Source of the DNA: Hyphomicrobium sp.
Lineage (GTDB): Bacteria; Pseudomonadota; Alphaproteobacteria; Rhizobiales; Hyphomicrobiaceae
Direction: 5' to 3'
DNA length: 64,000 bases
Assembly (NCBI GenBank): GCA_002928515.1
Contig: PERI01000005.1
Location: 62,001 to 126,000 of the forward strand
In this document: positions 18,286 to 28,032 of the stretch, one piece after another
Layout of the letters: each line of letters opens with the position of its first letter
Position numbering within the stretch: position 1 is the stretch's first letter
Made by a program: the position numbers and the translations under genes
Notes under the pieces: model-generated
Seen by the model: the letters and a program-made list of their open reading frames with translations, nothing else
Databases searched by the model: none
Told to the model about the DNA's origin: nothing

Positions 18286-19206
18286 ATGTCCCGCAAAGCG
18301 CAAATCTCAATGGTAAAATTGGCCCGACTGTCAGCAGTGACGGGTCTCCTGACCACTTGGTCAATCGGGGCAACACACGCTGCGGACCGATTGGCTTTAG
18401 AGATGACCTCATCGGAGCTGACAACCGTTTCGCAAATCAACGTCAGCGGCGATGGCGGGCACTACAACCGTATCCAGGCGCCTAAGCTCGATATCGCGCT
18501 AAAGCTGAGTGCGAAGTTTTTGGCTGATGAAGCCAATGTCAAAATTATTCGCGCCGAATTATTTTTGAAGTCCGACGGTCAACCAGATACGCAGCGCGCA
18601 ACTTTGACATTCGACGGCACCGCACCCGTGCGGGCGCTCGCGATGAACAAATCCTTTAGGCTGTCGTTTCAAGATCAAGGACCTGTAGCCCAAGCAGCCA
18701 TCGCGGCCTGCAATGCTGTGCCCGAGATAGAGCGCTCTCTCAAGACACCCAAAACTGTGACGTTCAATACGCCTGTGCTCTGGCGCGTGACGACAGGCAA
18801 GTTCAATTTCAAGTGGACAGCCTACGACCACGTCGCGCCAAGCGACGATATCGTCAACAATCCTGACGTTTATGCCGAGCGCGAAACACAGGAAGCGGAA
18901 CTGTTGGTGACAGCAACCGCAACGTGCGCGCCGCTCGGTTCCCTTCCATCTATAGCCAGCAAACAAGCACCGATGAAAGCAGTGCCTAAGCTCGAAGCAA
19001 AATTAGCAACGGTGCAAAATCCAATCGTCCAACCTGCTGCTGTAAAAACCGCCGCATTGGAGCAACCGGCAAAAACAACCTGCACCGGCGGCATGTTGCG
19101 CGAAATTGCAAACGACACATCCATATGTCTTTGCCCCGGTAATACACACCGCATCCAACAAAGTCCTGACGCCTTCGCTTGCGTGCGAAAATCGGCACGA
19201 CGATAA
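18286..19206 (+). CDS. exported protein of unknown function with Cys-rich C-terminal motif
   Basis: Signal-like N-terminus ending THAAD; C-terminal CTGGMLREIANDTSICLCPGNTHRIQQSPDAFACV. Confidence 0.7.
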   Translation: MSRKAQISMVKLARLSAVTGLLTTWSIGATHAADRLALEMTSSELTTVSQINVSGDGGHYNRIQAPKLDIALKLSAKFLADEANVKIIRAELFLKSDGQPDTQRATLTFDGTAPVRALAMNKSFRLSFQDQGPVAQAAIAACNAVPEIERSLKTPKTVTFNTPVLWRVTTGKFNFKWTAYDHVAPSDDIVNNPDVYAERETQEAELLVTATATCAPLGSLPSIASKQAPMKAVPKLEAKLATVQNPIVQPAAVKTAALEQPAKTTCTGGMLREIANDTSICLCPGNTHRIQQSPDAFACVRKSARR

Positions 19207-19228
19207 GCAACTTTGAAATGACATACAA

Positions 19229-19256
19229 AAAAGGCCCGGCTAGCGCTGGGCCTTTT
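19229..19256. terminator. bidirectional Rho-independent terminator
   Basis: AAAAGGCCC-ggctagcgct-GGGCCTTTT. Confidence 0.75.
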
Positions 19257-19438
19257 CTGTCGAGCACGCAGCACGCCATGCAGGGTGTTGCGACGCGCCG
19301 AAACCAAAAATTGAGAGATGGTGGTGGGACGGAACACTCTCCCTGTTGCACACGGCCGCCCCACCGGCCCCGCATGCACTCGTCTCAAAACCCGCGCGGT
19401 GCATATGATCGACAGCGCAGGAAATTCTTAATCGCAAA

Positions 19439-20947
19439 TCAGTTCGGGCGTGTTTCGAGCCCGTATTCCTGCATTTTACGATACAATGTCGAGCGACCGA
19501 TGTTCAGGCGCTTGGCCACTTCTGTCATGTGACCGCGATAGCGACCGAGCGCCAATCGGATCATGTCGGCTTCCATGGCTTCCAGTGAACGAATTTCTCC
19601 GTCCTCGGCGACTGCCGGAATTCCAAGCGTGCTGGGCGAGCCCATAGAACGCATTTCAACTGTTTTCGGAACCGTGTTCTCAGCACCCAAAAGTGCTGGC
19701 CCCGTATAAGCCGATGGTTTTTGCAATACTGTCGGCGCAGCCGGAATTTCCGCCGAGAAGCCATCGACGTGGGCAGCAATCTGCGGGAACTCAGCGACGG
19801 TGAGTTCGGGCCGGTCGCATAACACCACGGCGCGGAATACAGCGTTCTCAAGCTGACGCACGTTGCCAGGCCACGAATACAGTTGCAGCATGCGCATCGA
19901 GCTGTCGTCGAAACCGGAAATGCGCTTGCCTTCTTCAGCGGCAAACCGCGCTGCGAAGTGACGAGCAAGCTCCGGCACGTCGTCGATCCGTTCGCGCAAC
20001 GGCGGAACGAAGATCGGGAACACATTTAAGCGATAATACAAGTCTTCACGGAACGCGCCGTCTTTGACCTGTTGGATCATGTCGCGGTTGGTCGCCGAGA
20101 TGAGCCGGAAATTGACTTTCACCGGCTTCTTCGAGCCAACCGGATCGATCTCGCCTTCCTGCAACGCGCGCAGCAATTTCACCTGAGCATCAAGCGGCAA
20201 TTCGCCAATTTCGTCGAGGAATAAAGTGCCGCCGTCAGCTTCTTGGAATTTTCCAATGCGCTTATCGACAGCGCCCGTGAACGAACCCTTTTCATGGCCA
20301 AACAAAATACTTTCGACCAAATTTTCTGGGATAGCCCCGCAATTGACCGTAATGAATGGGCGGCCAGAGCGTTCACTTTCGCCCTGAATGGCGCGCGCAA
20401 TCAGCTCTTTGCCAACGCCGCTCTCGCCTTCAATCAAAACCGGAATGTTGGACGCAGCCGCGCGACGACCGAGCGTGATCACGCGCTTCATCGCTTCGCC
20501 ACGCATGACAAGATCGTTGAATGTCAGCGTGCCATCAGCTTTTTTCTTGATGCGCACGATCTCGCCAGCCAGCGCTTCGATCTTGAGCGCGCTCTTGATC
20601 GACACATCGAGACGTTCTGGTGAAGCTGGTTTGATAACGAAATCAACCGCACCAGCGCGCATGGCGTTGATAGCGGTTTCAATGGAGCCGTGCGCAGTTT
20701 GCACGATGATCGGCGGCATGCCGGGCTGATCGGCGACACGCGCCAATACGCCCATGCCATCCACGCCGGGCATCATCAAATCGAGGATGACGAGGGCAAT
20801 AGGATCGCGCTCTGCAGCTTCCAGAATTTGGATCGCCTGTTCGCCAGACCCGCAGGTCTTTGTTTCGAACCCGAGACGTTTCACCGTTTCTTCGAGAATA
20901 CGGCGTTGGGCAGGATCGTCATCGACGATCAGAACTCTCTTGGACAT
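19439..20947 (-). CDS. sigma-54-dependent response regulator (receiver + AAA+ + Fis-type HTH)
   Basis: VLIVDDDPAQRRILEE, GESGVGKELIARAIQ, FGHEKGSFTGA, GGTLFLDEIGELPLDAQ, C-terminal VAKRLNIGRSTLYRKMQEYGL. Confidence 0.93.
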   Translation of the reverse strand: MSKRVLIVDDDPAQRRILEETVKRLGFETKTCGSGEQAIQILEAAERDPIALVILDLMMPGVDGMGVLARVADQPGMPPIIVQTAHGSIETAINAMRAGAVDFVIKPASPERLDVSIKSALKIEALAGEIVRIKKKADGTLTFNDLVMRGEAMKRVITLGRRAAASNIPVLIEGESGVGKELIARAIQGESERSGRPFITVNCGAIPENLVESILFGHEKGSFTGAVDKRIGKFQEADGGTLFLDEIGELPLDAQVKLLRALQEGEIDPVGSKKPVKVNFRLISATNRDMIQQVKDGAFREDLYYRLNVFPIFVPPLRERIDDVPELARHFAARFAAEEGKRISGFDDSSMRMLQLYSWPGNVRQLENAVFRAVVLCDRPELTVAEFPQIAAHVDGFSAEIPAAPTVLQKPSAYTGPALLGAENTVPKTVEMRSMGSPSTLGIPAVAEDGEIRSLEAMEADMIRLALGRYRGHMTEVAKRLNIGRSTLYRKMQEYGLETRPN

Positions 20948-21188
20948 GGGACGCTACATCACTCGACGGTTACACTGTCGGCCGGGGCAACAACCCGAAA
21001 GATGATCCAGGATCGGACATCTCTTGACTGACAAATTACTAGTACACGTCAGACAATGCCCGATATCGGTAAACGGATCGTTGCGATGTGATGCAATTTT
21101 TTGCAAAGCGTCGATATACGCCAAAATGCCGTGTGCTAATGAATTGGTAAAAAGTCGTTCACGATTTCTAAGCCCGGGGGATCAGCGC

Positions 21189-21686
21189 ATGAGCGCGAAG
21201 GATATTTCTAATATAGGCGCGACATGGATTGGCTTAGCTGCCGCCATGATCGGCGGTTACGCAGCATTTCAAGAATATGGTGAAAGCGTCAATAAGCAGG
21301 TCGATGATCGCTCGATGACTGCCATCAATTTCGTCACGCAATTCCAAGGCGCCCACATGATGCCGTTGCGCGAGAAGATTTACGGCTTCATTTTCTGTCA
21401 GGATGATTGCGTGAGTAAAATGCCGACCAATAGCGAGATATTCGCCTTCGTCGAATTTTTCGATGCCGTGAAATACTGTGCAGATCGCAACCTATGTGAC
21501 GCTGCCATCGTCAAGGACGTGTTCGGTCCCTATGCGACTTGGCACTGGCCGTGCCTGAAACCATTTGTGCAATCGGTAAGGAAAGGTGAGGAAGCGCTCG
21601 GCGTCAGCAATCCTTACGGCCACGGACTTGAACGCTTGGCCATGAAGGACGTCGGCCCCAGCCATTGCGGTAATTTAAAAAGTTGA
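21189..21686 (+). CDS. hypothetical single-pass membrane protein
   Basis: MSAKDISNIGATWIGLAAAMIGGYAAFQEYGESV...; one N-terminal TM segment, Cys-containing soluble part. Confidence 0.65.
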   Translation: MSAKDISNIGATWIGLAAAMIGGYAAFQEYGESVNKQVDDRSMTAINFVTQFQGAHMMPLREKIYGFIFCQDDCVSKMPTNSEIFAFVEFFDAVKYCADRNLCDAAIVKDVFGPYATWHWPCLKPFVQSVRKGEEALGVSNPYGHGLERLAMKDVGPSHCGNLKS

Positions 21687-21787
21687 ACCTAAGAGCCCTT
21701 TCGCGCGCCTTACCATCCCGTCATTTTCATCTCAGCAAGTGCTGTGGTACGCCTCTGCGCCTTGCATAACGAAACTTGGAGTAAAAT

Positions 21788-23659
21788 TTGCCAATGCGCT
21801 TTGATCGGATGTTGCCTGCCATCGAGATTGCCAACGCGGCACTTGCCGCAACCGGCTCTGCAACGCCCGCCGTGGAACTGGGCGCAATGCCGGAATGGAA
21901 TTTGTCCGATCTCTACACCGCGCCAGACGCGCCAGAAATCAAACGCGACTTGGACATCGGCGCCAACGAAGCGGCCCGCATGAAGGCGGCCTACCAAGGC
22001 AAGCTTGCAGCGATGGCTTCCGATGGCGGCAGCCTCGCCGTTGTAATGACAGACTATGAGAAACTCTCAGATCTACTCGGCAAGCTTGGGTCTTATGCAG
22101 GGCTCTACTACGCACAAAACCAAGCCGACCCCGCGCGCGCTAAATTCTACGGCGATATTTCAGAAGCGCTGACCAAGACCTGGACCGATCTGATTTTCTT
22201 GGAACTCGAACTCAATCAAATCGATGCGGCTATCTTGAACACAGCGCTCGCGCATCCCGACCTCAAGCGCTTTAAACCTTGGTTCGATGATCTGCTGAAA
22301 GAAAAGCCGCATCAGCTCGATGAGAAATTGGAGACGCTCTTCACCGAGAAAAGCCAAACGTCGCGCGCAAGTTGGACGCGACTATTCAACGAAACCATGT
22401 CGAGCCTGAAGTTCGACGTCGAAGGCGAGAGCGAACCGCTGTCGCTGGAACCAACACTCAATCTTCTGTCACACACAGATGGTGCCAAGCGCAAAGCTGC
22501 CGCCAACGCATTGAGCAAAGTTTTTCGCGCCAACCTGCCGCTATTCACATTGCTCACGAATACCCTCGCCAAAGATAAGGAAATTTCCGACCGCTGGCGC
22601 GGCTTTAAAGATGTTGCAGACAGCCGCCATCTGGCAAACCGCGTTGAAGCCCCCGTCGTCGATGCCCTCGTGTCGAGCGTGCGCGCCGCTTATCCGCGTC
22701 TGTCTCACCGCTATTACGCTATGAAGGCGAAGTGGATGGGCAAAGACCGCTTGTCGTATTGGGATCGCAATGCGCCACTGCCTGACAAACCGGAACGTGT
22801 CATTGCATGGCCGGAAGCCGAGCAGATCGTACTCAATGCTTACAGCGGCTTTGCGCCTGAAATGGCAGCAATTGCCAAACAGTTCTTCGACAAAAACTGG
22901 ATCGACGCGCCTGTGAAGCCCGGCAAAGCACCTGGCGCATTTTCTGCCTCAACTGTGCCGTCTGTCCATCCTTACGTGATGATGAACTATCTCGGCAAAC
23001 CACGCGATGTCATGACCTTGGCGCATGAACTCGGCCACGGTGTGCATCAGATGCTGGCGCGTGACCAAGGTCCGCTCCTCGCACCGACACCTCTGACGCT
23101 TGCCGAGACGGCGTCCGTGTTCGGCGAAATGCTGACCTTCAAAGCATTGTTGGCGGAAACGAAAAGTCCCAAAGAAAAAAAGGCAATGATCGCGTCCAAG
23201 GTTGAGGACATGATCAACACGGTCGTGCGTCAGATCGCGTTTTACACCTTCGAGCGCCGTGTCCATGAACAGCGCCGTACAGGCGAGCTAACAGCAGATC
23301 AACTGAACGCCATCTGGCTTGATGTGCAAAGCGAGAGCCTCGGTCCCGCGATCGATCTCAGCGAAGGGTACGAAGTGTATTGGGCCTACATCCCACATTT
23401 CATTCACTCGCCATTCTACGTTTATGCTTATGCCTTCGGCGACTGCCTCGTGAATTCGCTCTACGGCCTTTACGCCGAGGCCCATCCTGAGTTTGTCACC
23501 AAATATTTCGATCTCCTGAAGGCTGGCGGCTCTAAGCATCACTCAGAATTGCTCGCACCGTTCGGACTTGATGCGCGAGATCCGGAATTCTGGAACAAGG
23601 GTCTGAAAGTGCTCGAAGGTATGATCGACGAATTGGAAGCCATGGATCGTGCCGCATAA
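21788..23659 (+). CDS. pepF: M3 family oligoendopeptidase F
   Basis: Zn motif LAHELGHGVHQ, FGEMLTF, SEGYEVYWAYIPHFIHSPFYVYAYAFG. Confidence 0.93.
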   Translation: MPMRFDRMLPAIEIANAALAATGSATPAVELGAMPEWNLSDLYTAPDAPEIKRDLDIGANEAARMKAAYQGKLAAMASDGGSLAVVMTDYEKLSDLLGKLGSYAGLYYAQNQADPARAKFYGDISEALTKTWTDLIFLELELNQIDAAILNTALAHPDLKRFKPWFDDLLKEKPHQLDEKLETLFTEKSQTSRASWTRLFNETMSSLKFDVEGESEPLSLEPTLNLLSHTDGAKRKAAANALSKVFRANLPLFTLLTNTLAKDKEISDRWRGFKDVADSRHLANRVEAPVVDALVSSVRAAYPRLSHRYYAMKAKWMGKDRLSYWDRNAPLPDKPERVIAWPEAEQIVLNAYSGFAPEMAAIAKQFFDKNWIDAPVKPGKAPGAFSASTVPSVHPYVMMNYLGKPRDVMTLAHELGHGVHQMLARDQGPLLAPTPLTLAETASVFGEMLTFKALLAETKSPKEKKAMIASKVEDMINTVVRQIAFYTFERRVHEQRRTGELTADQLNAIWLDVQSESLGPAIDLSEGYEVYWAYIPHFIHSPFYVYAYAFGDCLVNSLYGLYAEAHPEFVTKYFDLLKAGGSKHHSELLAPFGLDARDPEFWNKGLKVLEGMIDELEAMDRAA

Positions 23660-23827
23660 AGTTTGTGACACCAGCAAACACGGCAAATCAGCGCCGCTGC
23701 TCCAAATTGGCACTGTCAAGAGGTCGCGCGTCAGCATGGGTGCGAAATTGCCGCTTCCCAAGTCAAGCGCGCGGGAGTAGAAGCCCGCCACTTTGCTGCA
23801 TTGCAGCTTTATCGTGCGAGGTGCCGA

Positions 23828-25741
23828 ATGGCACAGACGCGAGCATCGCGCTCAGGCCCCGAAGCAGGGGCGGCAGACGCTCAACATACTGAGGGTTATT
23901 GGGCACTCGTGATTGGATCGATCGGTGTCGTCTTTGGCGACATCGGCACGAGCCCTCTTTACGCGTTTCGCGAGGCCATGCACGCCGCGCACAGTCGTGG
24001 CATATCGACCGGTGAAGCCGTCATCGGTGTGCTATCGCTGATCTTGTGGGTCCTGATCCTCATCGTCTCGCTCAAGTACGTCATCGTTTTGCTGCGCGCC
24101 GATAACCGCGGCGAAGGCGGCACGTTCGCGTTGATGGCACTGGGCCAAGCCGTGGCCAAACGCAGTTCGCCTTTAATTCTCGCGCTCGGTGTGGCTGGCG
24201 CATCGTTTTTCTATGGCGACGCGGTGATAACGCCGGCGATTTCCGTGCTCTCGGCCGTCGAGGGCTTGAAGCTGATCGCGCCACAACTTGAAAAGGCCGT
24301 CATCCCGGTCGCGCTGGTGATCATTTCGCTTCTGTTTTGGATGCAGTCACGCGGCACGGATCGTATCGCAAAATTTTTCGGACCGATCACGGCCTTATGG
24401 TTTCTTGTGCTGGCCCTGGGCGGACTGTCGCACATCTTCGACAATGCCCAGGTTCTCGAAGCACTCAATCCGCTCAATGGCATGCTGTTCGTATGGCATC
24501 ACGGCGCGATGGGTCTGACGATTATGGGGCTCGTGTTCTTGGCAGCGACTGGCGCGGAAGCCCTTTACGCCGATCTCGGTCACTTCGGCAGAAAGCCAAT
24601 CCAGACGGCTTGGTTCCTGTTCGTGTTTCCAGCATTGCTTCTGAACTATTTTGGACAAGGCGCTTTGGTGCTGAGCGACCCTACAGCACTGGATAATCCT
24701 TTCTACAAGTTGTATCCCGACTGGGCGTTGATCCCGATGTTGATCCTGTCGACGTTGGCAACTGTTATCGCCAGCCAGGCCGTGATCACAGGCGCATTCT
24801 CTCTGACACGACAGGCCATCCAGCTCGGGCTCGTGCCGCGCTTTGAAATTCGCCATACGTCGGAAAGTATGGCTGGCCAAATCTATATGCCGCGCGTGAA
24901 CTGGTTCTTGTTCATTGCAGTGGTGACAGCCGTCGTGATGTTCAAAAGCTCGTCGAACCTCGCAGCCGCATACGGCGTGTCGGTGACGGCAGCGATGGTG
25001 ATCGACAGCTTGATGGCCTTCTTCGTCGTCTGGCAATGTTGGAAATGGCCAATGTGGCGCGCCATTGCTCTGATGTTGCCATTCTTGCTCATCGAACAAG
25101 TGTTCTTCGCAGCCAACATGCTGAAGCTGTTCGAAGGCGGTTGGGTGCCGCTGATGATAGCGGGCTTCTTGACGCTTATTATGTATACTTGGTTACGCGG
25201 CACGCGGGTCCTGGCTAAACAGACCCGCCGCAACGAAGCCGATCTCGATTGGTTGGTTCGCAAGCTCGAAGCCAAGCCCCCACATCGCGTGCCTGGGACC
25301 GCGGTATTCCTCACCGGCGACCCATATGCAGCGCCGACGTCGATGATGCACAATCTGAAGCACAACCGCGTCATGCACGAACGCAACATTCTGCTCTCGA
25401 TCAAGACCGAAGATACCCCGCGCGTCGCCCGACATGAACGGTTGACGGTCGAGCGTGTTTCCGACCATTTCATTCGCATCATTGCCAGATATGGGTTTAT
25501 GGAAACGCCCAACGTGCCAAAAATCATCGAGATGTGTCGGCGCAAGGACGTCAATATCGATATGGGCTCCACGTCGTTTTTCTTATCCCGCCGTTCGTTG
25601 CGCGTGACATCGAAATCAGAATTGCCCCGCTGGCAGGAGCGTTTGTTCATCGCGCTCGCAGGCTCGGCGGAGGATGCGACAACCTTCTTCCAAATCCCAA
25701 CCGATCGCGTGGTCGAAGTCGGCACCCAGGTCACGGTCTAA
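23828..25741 (+). CDS. kup: KUP-family potassium transporter
   Basis: GSIGVVFGDIGTSPLYAFRE, RADNRGEGGTFALMAL, GASFFYGDAVITPAISVLSAVEGL, TGAEALYADLGHFG. Confidence 0.97.
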   Translation: MAQTRASRSGPEAGAADAQHTEGYWALVIGSIGVVFGDIGTSPLYAFREAMHAAHSRGISTGEAVIGVLSLILWVLILIVSLKYVIVLLRADNRGEGGTFALMALGQAVAKRSSPLILALGVAGASFFYGDAVITPAISVLSAVEGLKLIAPQLEKAVIPVALVIISLLFWMQSRGTDRIAKFFGPITALWFLVLALGGLSHIFDNAQVLEALNPLNGMLFVWHHGAMGLTIMGLVFLAATGAEALYADLGHFGRKPIQTAWFLFVFPALLLNYFGQGALVLSDPTALDNPFYKLYPDWALIPMLILSTLATVIASQAVITGAFSLTRQAIQLGLVPRFEIRHTSESMAGQIYMPRVNWFLFIAVVTAVVMFKSSSNLAAAYGVSVTAAMVIDSLMAFFVVWQCWKWPMWRAIALMLPFLLIEQVFFAANMLKLFEGGWVPLMIAGFLTLIMYTWLRGTRVLAKQTRRNEADLDWLVRKLEAKPPHRVPGTAVFLTGDPYAAPTSMMHNLKHNRVMHERNILLSIKTEDTPRVARHERLTVERVSDHFIRIIARYGFMETPNVPKIIEMCRRKDVNIDMGSTSFFLSRRSLRVTSKSELPRWQERLFIALAGSAEDATTFFQIPTDRVVEVGTQVTV

Positions 25742-25933
25742 AGATCGCAGCTCATGCAGGCTGAAATCATGAAAAAATCCGCGCTATTGGGTTGTTTGGC
25801 GTTGTGACCCCTTTCCGCGACCCCTGAGCGAACTGATAGGTCCAAAGTCCGATGTCCACGACTTGATGCGGGACGCCTCATGCGATAGGACACACATCAG
25901 ATTTTGCTTCAAAAACACTAGGGAGACGAAACC

Positions 25934-26077
25934 GTGACTGTCGATACCTCGAACGGACATCCCGAGATGGACTATAAAGAACATGACCGCACCTACGCAG
26001 GTTTCCTGCGGTTCACTAAAATCAGCGTCATCCTTTTGGTGCTGCTGATGGCAGGCATGTACTTTTTCTTGGTTTGA
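25934..26077 (+). CDS. aa3-type cytochrome c oxidase subunit IV-like protein, 47 aa (missing from ORF track)
   Basis: GTG start with AGGGAGA upstream; VTVDTSNGHPEMDYKEHDRTYAGFLRFTKISVILLVLLMAGMYFFLV*. Confidence 0.85.
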   Translation: MTVDTSNGHPEMDYKEHDRTYAGFLRFTKISVILLVLLMAGMYFFLV

Positions 26078-26195
26078 GATTGAACCCGGGTTCGCACCCG
26101 ACATATGATCTCAAATCCGGGCAGGCTCGTTTCCGGGTCTGCCTTTTTCGTTTCCGGCAATGCCGCCGGGCGCTCCCTCTCATTTGGAAGCATGC

Positions 26196-27332
26196 ATGGT
26201 CACGATAGCTGTTGCCAGTGAATCGGCCGATGAACCGCGCATCGCGGTCTCGCCGGACACGATCAAAAAGTTTGCCGCCCTTGGTGCTAAAGTACGTGTG
26301 CAATCAGGCGCGGGACTAAGATCGCGCATTTCCGATGAAGCATACAAGGCCGCAGGCGCAGAGGTTGTCAGCCGCGCCGACGCGCTTGCCGCGGCCGATG
26401 TCTTGCTGGCAGTGCGTCGTCCTTCAGCAGAGGATGTGAAGGCATTGAAGCCGGGCGCCATCGTTGCAGCGATGCTCGATCCCTACAGCGACCGCGACGG
26501 GATCGATGCGTTGGCAGCAACAGGCGCATCCGTATTCTCCATGGAATTCATGCCGCGCACGACCCGCGCCCAATCGATGGACGTACTGTCGAGCCAAGCC
26601 AACCTCGCTGGCTACAAAGCCGTCGTCGATGGCGCAGCGATGTTCGGCCAAGCCCTGCCGATGATGATGACCCCAGCGGGAACGGTCCCGGCCGCGAAGG
26701 CCTTCATCATGGGCGTCGGTGTTGCAGGTTTGCAGGCCATTGCCACCGCGCGCCGCATGGGTGCGCAGGTCACGGCAACCGACGTGCGCCCAGCCACGAA
26801 GGAACAAGTGCAATCGCTCGGCGCCAAATTTGTTGCCGTTGAAGATGAAGAATTCAAGCAGGCGCAAACGGCGACTGGCTACGCCAAGCCGATGAGCCCA
26901 GAGTATCAGGCCAAGCAAGCCGAACTCGTTGCCCAGCACATCAAAAACCAAGATCTCGTGATCACGACGGCGCTCATTCCTGGCCGCCCCGCACCAAAAC
27001 TCATTTCGCGTGCGATGGTCGAAAGCATGAAGCCCGGTGCCGTGATCGTCGATCTTGCGGCCGAGCGCGGTGGAAATTGCGAGCTGACCGAACCCGGCAA
27101 AACCATTGAGACGCCGAACGGTGTCAAGATTTTTGCCCCGCTCAATCTCGCGGGCACGATCGCTGTCAATGCGTCGAGCTTGTATGCCAAGAACTTGTTG
27201 GCGTTCCTCGACATCATGTTCGACAAAAAAGAAAAAACGCTCGCCGTGAACTGGGACGACGATCTGATTAAAGGCACGCTGGTCGCGAAAGACGGCGCGG
27301 TCGTGCATCCAAACCTTCAGTCCAAGACGTGA
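26196..27332 (+). CDS. pntAA: NAD(P) transhydrogenase subunit alpha part 1
   Basis: [79 protein letters not shown]. Confidence 0.96.
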   Translation: MVTIAVASESADEPRIAVSPDTIKKFAALGAKVRVQSGAGLRSRISDEAYKAAGAEVVSRADALAAADVLLAVRRPSAEDVKALKPGAIVAAMLDPYSDRDGIDALAATGASVFSMEFMPRTTRAQSMDVLSSQANLAGYKAVVDGAAMFGQALPMMMTPAGTVPAAKAFIMGVGVAGLQAIATARRMGAQVTATDVRPATKEQVQSLGAKFVAVEDEEFKQAQTATGYAKPMSPEYQAKQAELVAQHIKNQDLVITTALIPGRPAPKLISRAMVESMKPGAVIVDLAAERGGNCELTEPGKTIETPNGVKIFAPLNLAGTIAVNASSLYAKNLLAFLDIMFDKKEKTLAVNWDDDLIKGTLVAKDGAVVHPNLQSKT

Positions 27333-27346
27333 TGAGGAACAGACAC

Positions 27347-27745
27347 ATGCGTGCGCTACTGTCCATGATGAGTGCTCTCATCGCCATGTCGCTGATGCCA
27401 GACGCAGCCAACGCTGCTGGCTCCGATGGTGTCAGCCCGTTCGTTTACGAGTTCATGGTGTTCGTGATCGCGATCTTCGTCGGCTACTTCGTGGTCTGGT
27501 CCGTGACGCCCGCGCTGCATACGCCTCTCATGAGTGTGACCAACGCCATCTCGTCGGTTATCGTCGTCGGCGCGCTTTTGGCGGTCGGCGTGTCGCTTGC
27601 GGCCTCGGGTAGCATTTTGGCGAAGTTGTTCGGCTTTCTCGCGCTGATCATGGCCTCGATCAATATCTTCGGCGGCTTCCTCGTCACCAACCGCATGCTC
27701 GCCATGTACAAGAAAAAAGAACCCAAAAAAGAAGAGGCGAAGTGA
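27347..27745 (+). CDS. pntAB: NAD(P) transhydrogenase subunit alpha part 2
   Basis: [35 protein letters not shown]...[20 protein letters not shown]. Confidence 0.95.
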   Translation: MRALLSMMSALIAMSLMPDAANAAGSDGVSPFVYEFMVFVIAIFVGYFVVWSVTPALHTPLMSVTNAISSVIVVGALLAVGVSLAASGSILAKLFGFLALIMASINIFGGFLVTNRMLAMYKKKEPKKEEAK

Positions 27746-28032
27746 CGGATGACGAATGGCGTGCGCTGGTCGCCGAGTTCGTCGCAGACGCGATCGGCCC
27801 CAATGAATTTCATGACCGATTTTTCGATGGCTGGCATGCCCAGCCGCGTCACGGGCCGTTTTGCCCCAACGCAATCGAGAAATTATTTTTCACAGTCGAA
27901 GCCTACTGCCCAGACCCAAAGCTCAGTAGACCGGGCAACCCATTCGAAGCTGATGAACACGAATTGCGCCGCGACGCTGAAATCGCGCTGCAGCGCCTCG
28001 ATGCCGAAATTCCGCAAAGGAAACTGACATGA
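27742..28032 (+). CDS. small acidic protein in pnt operon; colicin-immunity-like pattern
   Basis: GTG start overlaps pntAB stop (GTGA); stop overlaps pntB start (ATGA). Pattern [23 protein letters not shown]...[15 protein letters not shown]...[18 protein letters not shown]. Confidence 0.8.
   Translation: MTDDEWRALVAEFVADAIGPNEFHDRFFDGWHAQPRHGPFCPNAIEKLFFTVEAYCPDPKLSRPGNPFEADEHELRRDAEIALQRLDAEIPQRKLT

Noticed and set aside
25754-25807. 17-codon ORF MQAEIMKKSALLGCLAL resembling a truncated lipoprotein signal peptide
   Set aside because: Stops at once with no continuing homology in any frame; too short to support.
26424-27308. Long antisense ORF of 294 aa opposite pntAA, and 283 aa opposite kup (24883..25734)
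   Set aside because: High-GC codon bias on the real gene leaves antisense frames open; the proteins are low-complexity His/Arg-rich with no family features.
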